Origin: Aestuariivirga sp.
Lineage (GTDB): Bacteria > Pseudomonadota > Alphaproteobacteria > Rhizobiales > Aestuariivirgaceae
Assembly: GCF_020252405.1 (NCBI RefSeq)
Contig: NZ_JADCDA010000008.1
Span: 138,577 to 202,576, forward strand
Length of the DNA: 64,000 nucleotides
Reading direction: 5' to 3'
The notes beneath the pieces are model-generated. The model saw only the letters and a program-made list of their open reading frames with translations. It searched no databases and was not told the DNA's origin. Of the stretch, positions 40,872-48,851 are shown in pieces. The number at the start of each line of letters is the position of its first letter. Positions within the stretch are counted from its first letter, which is position 1. The position numbers were made by a program, and so were the translations under genes.

Positions 40872-41966
40872 ATGACGCGCAGAGGCTGTGTGAGCCTGCC
40901 GGGACTGATGGCGATTGTTGTGTTGCTGCCGTTTCTGGCGGCGTGCACGCAGGAGGCCGAAGTGGCAGCGCCGGCGCCGCGCCAGGTGCGCACCACGGTG
41001 ATCGCCAAGGAGCACGGCGCAACCACTGTCAACCTCACCGGGCGGATCGAGGCAGAGGACGAGGCGCCGCTGGCCTTCCGCATCGGGGGACGGCTGCTGG
41101 AGAACGACAGCAAGCTGAGCCAGCGTCTGCAGCGGGGCGACCTTGTCGCAAGGCTCGAATCGCAGAACGAGGAGAACCAGCTGCGCGCCGCCACGGCGTC
41201 GCTTGCCGCAGCTCAGGCGCAATACAACCAGGCCGCCGGCCACTTCGACCGCCAGCGCACCCTGTTCCGCCAGGGCTGGGCCACGCGCGCCACCTATGAG
41301 GCGGCCGAGAAGGGCAAGAAGACGGCCGCCGCCCAGGTCGACGCCGCCGAGGCGCAACTCGCCGCCGCCGAAGACCTTTTGGGTTTCACCGAGCTGCGCG
41401 CCGACCAGGACGGCGTTGTCACCACCGTCGGCCCTGCCGCGGGCGAGGTGGTGACGCCCGGCCAGATGATCGTGCGGGTGGCCCGCCAGGACGGGCGCGA
41501 CGCGGTGTTCAACGTGCCATCGCAGATGATCCGCCAGGCGCCCGCCAACCCGGACATCACGGTGTCGCTCGCCGATGACCCGGGCGTGACGGCGAGCGGC
41601 CGTGTGCGCGAGGTGTCGCCGCAGGCCGATCCCGTCACCCGCCTGTTCGAGGTGAAGGTGACGCTCGACAACCCGCCGGAGGCCATGCGGCTGGGCGCCA
41701 CCGTCAATGGCGTGATGACCACGGTGCAGGATGCGGTGATCGAGGTGCCGGCGAGCGCGCTCACCCGGACGGAGCAGCAGCCCGCCGTGTGGGTGGTCGA
41801 CCCGTCGAACCAGACGGTGGCGCTGCGCCCGGTGACGGTGAAGCGCTTCGGCGAATATCTGGTGGCCATCGCCGGCGGGCTGAAGCCGGGTGACGTGGTG
41901 GTGACGGCGGGCGTGCAGGCGCTGCACCCCGGCCAGCAGGTCCGGCTGACCGGGGAGCAGCCATGA
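40872..41966 (+). CDS. RND efflux periplasmic adaptor lipoprotein (membrane fusion protein)
   Basis: A 364-residue adaptor. The N-terminus is a lipoprotein signal with lipobox LAAC (LLPFLAACTQEAEV). The beta-barrel/lipoyl halves flank a coiled-coil hairpin (about residues 95-165; Ala/Gln-rich, QAQYNQAAGHFDRQRTLFRQ). GRVREVSPQADPVTRLFEVK is the typical adaptor motif. The frame is open to 40812 but the ATG at 40872 gives the signal peptide. The stop overlaps the pump gene (ATGA). It links the inner-membrane pump to an outer-membrane channel, which is not encoded here. Substrates are unknown. Confidence 0.88.
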   Translation: MTRRGCVSLPGLMAIVVLLPFLAACTQEAEVAAPAPRQVRTTVIAKEHGATTVNLTGRIEAEDEAPLAFRIGGRLLENDSKLSQRLQRGDLVARLESQNEENQLRAATASLAAAQAQYNQAAGHFDRQRTLFRQGWATRATYEAAEKGKKTAAAQVDAAEAQLAAAEDLLGFTELRADQDGVVTTVGPAAGEVVTPGQMIVRVARQDGRDAVFNVPSQMIRQAPANPDITVSLADDPGVTASGRVREVSPQADPVTRLFEVKVTLDNPPEAMRLGATVNGVMTTVQDAVIEVPASALTRTEQQPAVWVVDPSNQTVALRPVTVKRFGEYLVAIAGGLKPGDVVVTAGVQALHPGQQVRLTGEQP

Positions 41967-44900
41967 GCGGCTTCAACCTGTCGGAATGGGCCCTCAGGCA
42001 CCGGTCCATCACCATCTATCTGATGATCCTCGCGGTGCTCGCCGGGCTTGCCTCCTATTACCGCCTGGGGCGCAGCGAGGACCCGTCCTTCATCATCAAG
42101 ACCATGGTGGTGCAGGCGCAGTGGCCCGGCGCCACCACCGAGGAAACTCTGAAGCAGGTGACGGAGCGGCTGGAGCGCACCCTGCAGGAAACCCCGCATC
42201 TCGACTTCCTCCGGAGCTTCACCCGCGCCGGCGTTTCCACCATCTTCGTCAACCTCGACGGCAAGACCAACGCGCAGGAGGTGGCGGACACCTGGTATCA
42301 TGTGCGCAAGTCCGTGGGCGACATGCGCCACACCCTGCCCGCCGGCGTGCTCGGCCCCGGCTTCAACGACGATTTCGGCGACACCTTCGGCATCATCTAT
42401 GGCGTGACGGCCGACGGCTTCAACCAGCGCGAACTGCGCGACCATGTGGAGGCGCTCCGCGACAGGCTGCTCGGCGTGCCCGATGTCTCCAAGATCGAGC
42501 TGCTGGGCGTGCAGGACGAGCAGATCTACATCGAATTCTCGATGGAGGAGCTTGCCAAGCTCGGCATCGACCGCGGCCAGCTGCTCGCAGCGCTCCAGGC
42601 GCAGAACGCCATCCGCCCGGCGGGCCGCATCGAGACCGGGGAGGAGTCGATAGCGCTCCGCGTTTCGGGCGCCTTCGAGTCCGAGCTGGATATCGCCAAT
42701 GTCAATTTCGCGGTGGACGGGCGCATGCTGCGGCTCGCCGACATCGCCACCATCCGGCGCGGCTTCTCCGACCCGCCGCAGCCGCTGTTCCGGGTCAACG
42801 GCGAACCGGCCATCGGCCTGGCCATCGCCATGCGCGAGGGCGGCGACATTCTGGCGCTGGGCAAGAACATCACCGCCGTGATGAACGCCGCCAAGGCCGA
42901 ACTGCCTCTGGGAATCGAGCCCATCCTCGTGGCCGACCAGGCGGTGACGGTGGAAAGCGCCATTTCGGAATTCATGGAGTCGCTGTGGCAGGCGGTGGCC
43001 ATCATCCTCGTGGTCAGCTTCATCAGCCTCGGGGTCAGGCCCGGCCTCGTCATCGCCACCGCCATTCCGCTGACGCTGGCCATCGTCTTCGTGATGATGG
43101 ATTTCGCCTCGATCGACATGCAGCGCATTTCGCTGGGCGCCCTCATCATCGCGCTGGCGCTGCTGGTCGATGACGCCATGACGACGACGGATGCGATGCT
43201 CACAAGGCTCGGCGAGGGCGACGACAGGATGACGGCCGCCACCTACGCTTACCGCACCTATGCCTATGCCATGCTGGCCGGCACCTTCGTCACCATGGCG
43301 GGCTTCGTTCCGGTGGGCTTCGCGGCGAGCTCGGCTGGCGAATACACCTTCTCGCTGTTCGCCGTCGTGTCGATCGCGCTGCTCGTCTCGTGGTTCGTTG
43401 CGGTGATCTTCGCGCCGCTGCTCGGTGTCGTGATCCTCAAGCCGCCGAAGAAGCGGGAGGGCGGCCCCGGCATCGTGTTCCGCGCCTATCGCGCCTTCCT
43501 GTCCGGCGCCATCAGGGTCAAATACCTGACGATCGGGGTGACGGTCGCGATGTTCGCCGCCGCCATCATGGCCATGCCGCTCATCCCGCGGCAGTTCTTC
43601 CCGTCCTCCGACCGGCCGGAACTGCTGGTCGACCTCAGCCTGCCTCAGAACTCATCGATCTATGCCTCGGAAAGCGCGGTCGAACGCTTCGACGCGCTGC
43701 TGAAGGGCGATCCGGATGTCGATCGCTGGTCGAGCTACGTGGGCCGCGGCGCCATCCGCTTCTACCTGCCGCTCAACGTGCAGCTTCCCAACGATTTCTT
43801 CAGCCAGGCGGTGATCGTGGCCAAGGACGTCGCGGCGCGCGAGCGTCTGCAGAAGAAGCTGCAGGAGGCGCTCGCCGCGGAATTCCCCAACGCGGTCGCC
43901 CGGGTCTATCCGCTGGAGCTGGGGCCGCCGGTGGGCTGGCCGATCCAGTACAGGGTGAGCGGGCCCAATCTCTCCAAGGTGCGCGAGATCGCGCTCCAGC
44001 TCGCATCCACCGTGTCGTCCAATCCCAATGTCGAGAATGTCAACTTCGACTGGCTGGAGCCTGCCCGGCAGCTCCGCATCCGCATCGACCAGGACGAGGC
44101 GCGGCAGCTGGGCTTGAGTTCGCAGGCGGTGGCGCGCATCCTCGACACGGTGGTCTCCGGCGTGCCGGTGACGCAGATCCGCGACGATATCTACCTCGTC
44201 AACGTGGTGGCGCGCGCCATGGGCGACCAGCGCGTGTCGATCGACGGCTTGCGCACCCTGCAGGTGCCGCTGCCCAATGGCCGCACCGTGCCGCTCGTCC
44301 AGTTCGCCACCTTCGACTATGAGCAGGAATATCCGCTGATCTGGCGGCGCGACCGCACGCCGAACCTTATCGTCCAGTCCGACCTCCGCCCCGGCGTGCT
44401 GCCGGAGGAGGTGGTCCAGGCCCTCGCCAGGCCCATCGCCCAATTCGCGCAAACGCTGCCCGCGGGCTATGCCATCACCACCGGCGGCACGGTGGAGGAG
44501 AGCGCCAAGTCGCAGGCCTCCGTCATCGCGGTCGTGCCGGTCATGCTGATCATCATGCTCACCGTGCTGATGTTCCAGCTGCAGGGCTTCCAGCGCCTGA
44601 TCATGGTGCTGAGCGTCGGTCCGCTGGGGTTGATCGGCGTCGTCGGCGCCCTGCTGCTGTCGGGCAGGCCACTGGGCTTCGTCGCCATTCTCGGCATTCT
44701 GGCGCTGCTCGGCATGATCACCAAGAATGCGGTGATCCTCCTTGGCCAGATCGATGCCGAGCGCGCCGCGGGCAAGGACGTGTGGCATGCCGCGGTCGAT
44801 GCCAGCGCTGCGCGCTTCCGGCCGATCATGCTCACCGCGGTGTCGACCGTGCTCGGCATGATCCCCATCGCCTGGACCGTGTTCTGGGGTCCCATGGCCT

Positions 44901-45046
44901 TCGCCATCATGGGCGGGCTGATGGTGGCCACGGTGCTGACGCTGATCTTCCTGCCCACGCTTTATGTCACGTGGTTCGGCTGGCAGGAGAAGAGGCAGGG
45001 CGCGAAGCCGCAGGCGTCCGCCGGGGCTCCGGCGCCGCAGGCCTGA
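41963..45046 (+). CDS. RND efflux pump inner-membrane transporter (AcrB/MdtC family)
   Basis: A 1027-residue transporter of full RND length with 12 membrane segments in the usual 1+5+1+5 layout. It starts SEWALRHRSITIYLMILAVL. The proton-relay Asp pair is in ALLVDDAMTTTDAM (TM4) and the Lys in GMITKNAVILLGQID (TM10). The docking domains carry GPGFNDDFGDTFGIIYGVTA. It expels drugs, lipids or metabolites using the proton gradient. It overlaps the adaptor gene by four bases, and the Mrp antiporter operon begins 13 bp after its stop, so the two systems appear co-transcribed. Confidence 0.9.
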   Translation: MSGFNLSEWALRHRSITIYLMILAVLAGLASYYRLGRSEDPSFIIKTMVVQAQWPGATTEETLKQVTERLERTLQETPHLDFLRSFTRAGVSTIFVNLDGKTNAQEVADTWYHVRKSVGDMRHTLPAGVLGPGFNDDFGDTFGIIYGVTADGFNQRELRDHVEALRDRLLGVPDVSKIELLGVQDEQIYIEFSMEELAKLGIDRGQLLAALQAQNAIRPAGRIETGEESIALRVSGAFESELDIANVNFAVDGRMLRLADIATIRRGFSDPPQPLFRVNGEPAIGLAIAMREGGDILALGKNITAVMNAAKAELPLGIEPILVADQAVTVESAISEFMESLWQAVAIILVVSFISLGVRPGLVIATAIPLTLAIVFVMMDFASIDMQRISLGALIIALALLVDDAMTTTDAMLTRLGEGDDRMTAATYAYRTYAYAMLAGTFVTMAGFVPVGFAASSAGEYTFSLFAVVSIALLVSWFVAVIFAPLLGVVILKPPKKREGGPGIVFRAYRAFLSGAIRVKYLTIGVTVAMFAAAIMAMPLIPRQFFPSSDRPELLVDLSLPQNSSIYASESAVERFDALLKGDPDVDRWSSYVGRGAIRFYLPLNVQLPNDFFSQAVIVAKDVAARERLQKKLQEALAAEFPNAVARVYPLELGPPVGWPIQYRVSGPNLSKVREIALQLASTVSSNPNVENVNFDWLEPARQLRIRIDQDEARQLGLSSQAVARILDTVVSGVPVTQIRDDIYLVNVVARAMGDQRVSIDGLRTLQVPLPNGRTVPLVQFATFDYEQEYPLIWRRDRTPNLIVQSDLRPGVLPEEVVQALARPIAQFAQTLPAGYAITTGGTVEESAKSQASVIAVVPVMLIIMLTVLMFQLQGFQRLIMVLSVGPLGLIGVVGALLLSGRPLGFVAILGILALLGMITKNAVILLGQIDAERAAGKDVWHAAVDASAARFRPIMLTAVSTVLGMIPIAWTVFWGPMAFAIMGGLMVATVLTLIFLPTLYVTWFGWQEKRQGAKPQASAGAPAPQA

Positions 45047-45059
45047 GCGGGCAACCGGC

Positions 45060-45569
45060 ATGACGGGCGCCGTGACGCAGGAACGGGGGACGGCCACAGC
45101 GCTGCTGTTGCGGGCGGCCCTGTATTTCGTCTTCTGGGTCGTGCTGGCGGGCGCGGGCCTGAAGGACCTCGCGGCGGGCCTCGTCACGGCCGTCATCGCG
45201 GCGTGGATCAGCCTGCGGCTTATGCCGGCCGGGGAGCTTGCAGCAAAGCCCGGCCCGGTGCTGGCGCTGTTCGTCCGCTTCCTGTGGCAGAGCGTGGTGG
45301 CGGGCGTCACCGTGGCGCGCATCGCGCTGACGCCCGGCATGCCGCTCAAACCCGGCATGGTCGAATATCGCTCCAGCCTGCCGCCCGGAAACCGGCGCTT
45401 TCTGTTCATGACCTATGCCAGCCTGTTGCCGGGCACGCTGCCAACCGGAACGGACGGCACGGACCTCATCGAGGTGCATGTGCTTGACGTGGACCAGCCC
45501 GTGGCCGCACAGCTGGCGGTGGAGGAAGCGCGGATTGCCGGCGTGCTGGCGGACGGGGCGGCGCCATGA
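45060..45569 (+). CDS. mrpE: Mrp-type Na+/H+ antiporter subunit E
   Basis: A 169-residue membrane protein of the MrpE/MnhE/MbhA family: two or three N-terminal membrane segments, then a conserved cytoplasmic part with PGMVEYRSSLP, YASLLPGTLPTGTDG and IEVHVLDVDQP. The ATG at 45060 follows the RND pump stop by 13 bp. It is the first of seven tightly packed or overlapping Mrp genes and is needed for complex assembly in studied relatives. Confidence 0.85.
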   Translation: MTGAVTQERGTATALLLRAALYFVFWVVLAGAGLKDLAAGLVTAVIAAWISLRLMPAGELAAKPGPVLALFVRFLWQSVVAGVTVARIALTPGMPLKPGMVEYRSSLPPGNRRFLFMTYASLLPGTLPTGTDGTDLIEVHVLDVDQPVAAQLAVEEARIAGVLADGAAP

Positions 45570-45826
45570 CGCCATTCTATTTCGCCGCGGCACTGTTCAT
45601 TCTGCTCAGCATCGCGGGCGGACTGGCGCGCGTTGTCCGCGGGCCGGGCGGCTCGGACCGGCTGATGGCGGCGCAGCTTGCCGGGTCCGGCGGCGTTGCG
45701 GCACTGCTGCTTCTGGCGGCGGCCATGGGGCAGACGGCCATTATCGACGTGGCGCTGATGCTGGGCATTCTTGCGGTCTTTGTCTCCGTCGGTTTCGTCA
45801 CCTGGCGGAGCGACGGCAATGGCTGA
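45566..45826 (+). CDS. mrpF: Mrp-type Na+/H+ antiporter subunit F
   Basis: An 86-residue membrane protein with three helices. GGLARVVRGPGGSDRLMAAQ and IDVALMLGILAVFVSVGFVT match MrpF/MbhB; the conserved Asp in the second helix region (IIDVALML) is present. It overlaps mrpE by four bases and mrpG by eight. Confidence 0.85.
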   Translation: MTPFYFAAALFILLSIAGGLARVVRGPGGSDRLMAAQLAGSGGVAALLLLAAAMGQTAIIDVALMLGILAVFVSVGFVTWRSDGNG

Positions 45827-46097
45827 CCTCTTCACCATCCTTGCCGTGACGGCGGGCGCGGTGCTGTTCCTGGCGGGCACGGTGGGGCTGCTCCGCTTCC
45901 CCGGCACGCTCGCCCGCCTCCATGCGCTGACCAAGGTCGACAATCTCGGCCTCGGCCTCGTGGTGCTGGGGCTGATGCCGCAGATGGGCTTCCTTGCCGC
46001 CGCCAAGATGCTGGCGGTGTGGCTGCTGGTGCAGCTTTCCGGCGCCATCGTCACCCAGATCCTGGCGCGCAGCGTGCGCGGCGGGGGGGAACGGTGA
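45819..46097 (+). CDS. mrpG: Mrp-type Na+/H+ antiporter subunit G
   Basis: A 92-residue membrane protein with three helices. VGLLRFPGTLARLHALTKVD is the signature of the MrpG/MnhG/MbhC family. ATG 45819 overlaps mrpF; its stop overlaps the next start (TGATG). Confidence 0.85.
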   Translation: MADLFTILAVTAGAVLFLAGTVGLLRFPGTLARLHALTKVDNLGLGLVVLGLMPQMGFLAAAKMLAVWLLVQLSGAIVTQILARSVRGGGER

Positions 46098-47032
46098 TGG
46101 AGACGGGCTTTGACATCGCCCTCGCGCTGCTGCTCCTGTGCGTTGGCGGCTGGAGCGTCATCGCGCGCAACATGATGACGGCGGTGATCGTCTTCATCGC
46201 CTATGGCCTGCTGCTGTCGCTCGCCTGGGTGCGCCTCCATGCCATCGACGTGTCGCTGACCGAGGCCGCCATCGGCAGCGGCGCCACGGGCCTTCTGATG
46301 GTGATCGCCGCGCATAAGGTGGCTGGCGATACGAAACGCGTGGTGCAGCTGAGCCGCGGTTTCCATGTGCTCGCCGCCGTGTTTGCGGCGCTTGTTGCCG
46401 TCGGCATCGCGGCGCTCGCCTTCGTGCTGCCGGGCGAACCCTCATCGCTTGCCGCCCCCGTGCTGGAGCGGCTGCCCGACAGCGGCCTCGGCAACCCGGT
46501 GGCCGGCGTGCTCTTCGTGTTCCGCTCTTTCGACACGCTGCTCGAAAAGGTGGTGCTGCTGCTGGCGCTGATCGGCGTCTGGGCTCTGGCGCGCGACGCG
46601 GACTGGGGCGGGGTTCCCGGCCTCCGCCTGTTCCGGGAGCGCCACAGCGTGCTCACCCTGCTCGCCCGCACACTGCCGCCCATCGGCTTCGTCTTCGCCA
46701 TCTACATGACATGGGCCGGAGCGGATGTGCCGGGCGGCGCATTCCAGGGCGGCACCGTGCTGGCGGCGATGTGGATCCTCGTGATGGTGGCGGGGGTGCG
46801 GAGGCCGCCGCGGATCTCCTCGCCGCCGCTGCGCCTCGCCATCGTGGCCGGGCCCGTCGTCTTCCTGGCGATCGGCTTCCTCGGCTTTCTCGCGCCGGGC
46901 GCCTTCCTTGCCTATCCGGAAGGCTTCGCCAAGCCGCTGATCGTGGCGATGGAGACCGCGCTCACCCTGTCCATCGCGGTGATCCTCGGGCTGCTTATCG
47001 CCGGGCCGCCCAAAGGGGAGGATGCCCCGTGA
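46097..47032 (+). CDS. mrpB: Fused Mrp subunit: MrpA C-terminal region (MbhD/E) plus MrpB
   Basis: A 311-residue protein joining three parts. Residues of about 1-75 are MbhD/DUF4040-like (SLAWVRLHAIDVSLTEAAIG), about 85-170 are MbhE-like (VFRSFDTLLEKVVLLLALIG), and about 190-305 are MrpB (PPIGFVFAIYMTWAGADVPG, then GGAFQGGTVLAAMWILV). In classical Mrp operons the first two belong to the C-terminus of the large MrpA, and MrpB is separate. Here they are one gene, as stand-alone MbhD/E/F subunits fused. It lies between mrpG and mrpC and overlaps both. Confidence 0.85.
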   Translation: METGFDIALALLLLCVGGWSVIARNMMTAVIVFIAYGLLLSLAWVRLHAIDVSLTEAAIGSGATGLLMVIAAHKVAGDTKRVVQLSRGFHVLAAVFAALVAVGIAALAFVLPGEPSSLAAPVLERLPDSGLGNPVAGVLFVFRSFDTLLEKVVLLLALIGVWALARDADWGGVPGLRLFRERHSVLTLLARTLPPIGFVFAIYMTWAGADVPGGAFQGGTVLAAMWILVMVAGVRRPPRISSPPLRLAIVAGPVVFLAIGFLGFLAPGAFLAYPEGFAKPLIVAMETALTLSIAVILGLLIAGPPKGEDAP

Positions 47033-47346
47033 GCGCGGCGCTGCTGTTCTGGCTGGCGGGTTCCGGCCTCATCGGGCTTTCGGTTTACGGTCTGATCGTC
47101 AACCCGCATCCGCTGTGCAAGCTCCTGGCGCTCAACCTGCTGGGGTCGGGCGTGTTCCTGCTGTTCGGCGTCATCGCGCGCCGGGGCGCTTCGGCGGGGC
47201 TGGGCGGCGACCCGGTTCCGCAGGCGCTCGTCATCACCGGCATTGTCGTCGCTTTCTCGGCCACGGCGATTGCGGTGGCGCTGCTCCTGCGGCTCCACAC
47301 CGAGGCGGGCGAGGCCTCGATCGACGAGGAGGACGGCCAGCCGTGA
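47029..47346 (+). CDS. mrpC: Mrp-type Na+/H+ antiporter subunit C (NuoK-like)
   Basis: A 105-residue protein with three helices, homologous to complex I NuoK: LIGLSVYGLIVNPHPLCKLL, DPVPQALVITGIVVAFSATA. The GTG start at 47029 overlaps the preceding stop (GTGA), and its own stop overlaps mrpD (TGATG). Glu residues conserved in NuoK are reduced, as in MrpC. Confidence 0.87.
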   Translation: MSAALLFWLAGSGLIGLSVYGLIVNPHPLCKLLALNLLGSGVFLLFGVIARRGASAGLGGDPVPQALVITGIVVAFSATAIAVALLLRLHTEAGEASIDEEDGQP

Positions 47347-48851
47347 TGCCGCTTCAGGCCCTCGCCGTGACGGAGACGACGCCCGGCGGTTCCCTGCTGG
47401 TGCTGGGCATCGTCATGCCGGCCGTGGCGCTGGTGGCGCTCATCGGACTGGGCGGCCGCGGCGCGCGGGCGATTGTCATCGCGGCGCTGCTGTTCCAGCT
47501 TTATGTCGCGGTGCGCGTGGCGCTGCTGGTGGCGGGCACGCAGAGCCCCCTTGCCTATGTGGTGGGCGGCTTTCATCCGCCGCTTGGCATCACCCTCAGG
47601 GCTGACGGCATCTCGGCGCTGATGATGGTGGTGAGCGCGGCAATCTTCCTTGCCGCCGCGGGCTTCGCCTGGAAGGATTTCGCCCAGCCGGGGGGCAAGC
47701 CCGAGGCGCGGGCCCCGCTCATCTTCTGGTCGGCCATGCTGGCCATGGCGAGCGCGCTGAACCTGCTGTTCACCAGCAGCGACCTGTTCAACCTCTATGT
47801 CGGGATCGAGCTTCTCACCTTCGCGGCGATTCCCGTCACCGCCATCAAAGGGGGTGCGGACACGCTGCGCGCGGCGCTGCGCTATCTGCTGTTCGCGGTG
47901 TTCGGCTCCATGCTCTATCTATTCGGCATCGTGCTGCTCTATGGCGCCTATGGCACGCTGGATATCTCCGGCATTGCGGCACAGCTTCAGCCCAATGCCG
48001 CGACGCTGGCGGCGGCGGGCTTCGTCACCGTGGGGCTGCTCGCCAAGACGGCGCTGTTTCCCTTCCATCTCTGGCTGCCGCCGGCGCATGCGGGCGCGCC
48101 CGCGGCGGGCAGTGCGGTTCTCTCCGCGCTCGTGGTCAAGGGCAGCCTGTTCCTGCTGATGCGCCTGTGGTTCGACACGTTTCCCACGCTGCGCGAACCG
48201 GCTGACATGCAGCTTCTCGCGCTGTCGGGCGCGCTGGCGGTGATCGTCGGCAGCGTCACGGCGCTGCGCCAGCAGCGCCTCAAGCTGCTGGTCGCCTATT
48301 CGACCGTGGCGCAGATCGGCTATATGTTCTTCGTCTTCAGCCTGGCCCCGAAGGGCACGGGCGAGGCCATTGCCGCCACCGCATGGACCGGCGCCTGGCT
48401 GCAGGTGGTGGCCCATGCCTTCGCCAAGGCCGGCATGTTCCTGGCTGCTGGCCTTGCAGCCGAAGTGCTGGGGCATGACCGCATCCGGGACCTGGGCGGG
48501 CTGAGCCGCCGGGCGCCTCTGGCCGTGCTGGCCTTCGCCCTGAGCGGGTTGTCGCTGATGGGCCTGCCGCCCAGCGGCGGCTTCAACGCCAAATTCATGC
48601 TGCTGGTGGCCGCGCTCGCCGGGGGGCAATGGGTGTGGGGCGCCGTCATCATCGCGGGCGGCGTGCTGGCGGGCGCTTATGTGTTCGGCGTGCTGGCGCG
48701 CATGATGGCCGAGCCCGCGGCGGGCGCCAGCCTGCAGGCGGTGGGCCGCGGGCGGCAGTGGATCGCGCTGGGGCTTTCCGCCGTGGCGGTGCTGATGGGC
48801 CTGCTGCCGCTTGAGCCCGTGGCCTTCCTCGCGATCGGGAGGGCTTTGTGA
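47346..48851 (+). CDS. mrpD: Mrp-type Na+/H+ antiporter subunit D (NuoM/NuoL-like)
   Basis: A 501-residue antiporter-like subunit with about 14 helices. Conserved ion-path residues are present: Glu155 in NLYVGIELLTFAAIP (TM5), Lys in LLAKTALFPFHLWLPPAHAG (TM7), Lys in SALVVKGSLFLLMRL (TM8) and Lys in GFNAKFMLLVA (TM12). It is one of two large proton/sodium channels of the complex and is homologous to complex I subunits. The start is ATG 47346; GTG 47343 is possible. It overlaps its neighbours on both sides. Confidence 0.88.
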   Translation: MPLQALAVTETTPGGSLLVLGIVMPAVALVALIGLGGRGARAIVIAALLFQLYVAVRVALLVAGTQSPLAYVVGGFHPPLGITLRADGISALMMVVSAAIFLAAAGFAWKDFAQPGGKPEARAPLIFWSAMLAMASALNLLFTSSDLFNLYVGIELLTFAAIPVTAIKGGADTLRAALRYLLFAVFGSMLYLFGIVLLYGAYGTLDISGIAAQLQPNAATLAAAGFVTVGLLAKTALFPFHLWLPPAHAGAPAAGSAVLSALVVKGSLFLLMRLWFDTFPTLREPADMQLLALSGALAVIVGSVTALRQQRLKLLVAYSTVAQIGYMFFVFSLAPKGTGEAIAATAWTGAWLQVVAHAFAKAGMFLAAGLAAEVLGHDRIRDLGGLSRRAPLAVLAFALSGLSLMGLPPSGGFNAKFMLLVAALAGGQWVWGAVIIAGGVLAGAYVFGVLARMMAEPAAGASLQAVGRGRQWIALGLSAVAVLMGLLPLEPVAFLAIGRAL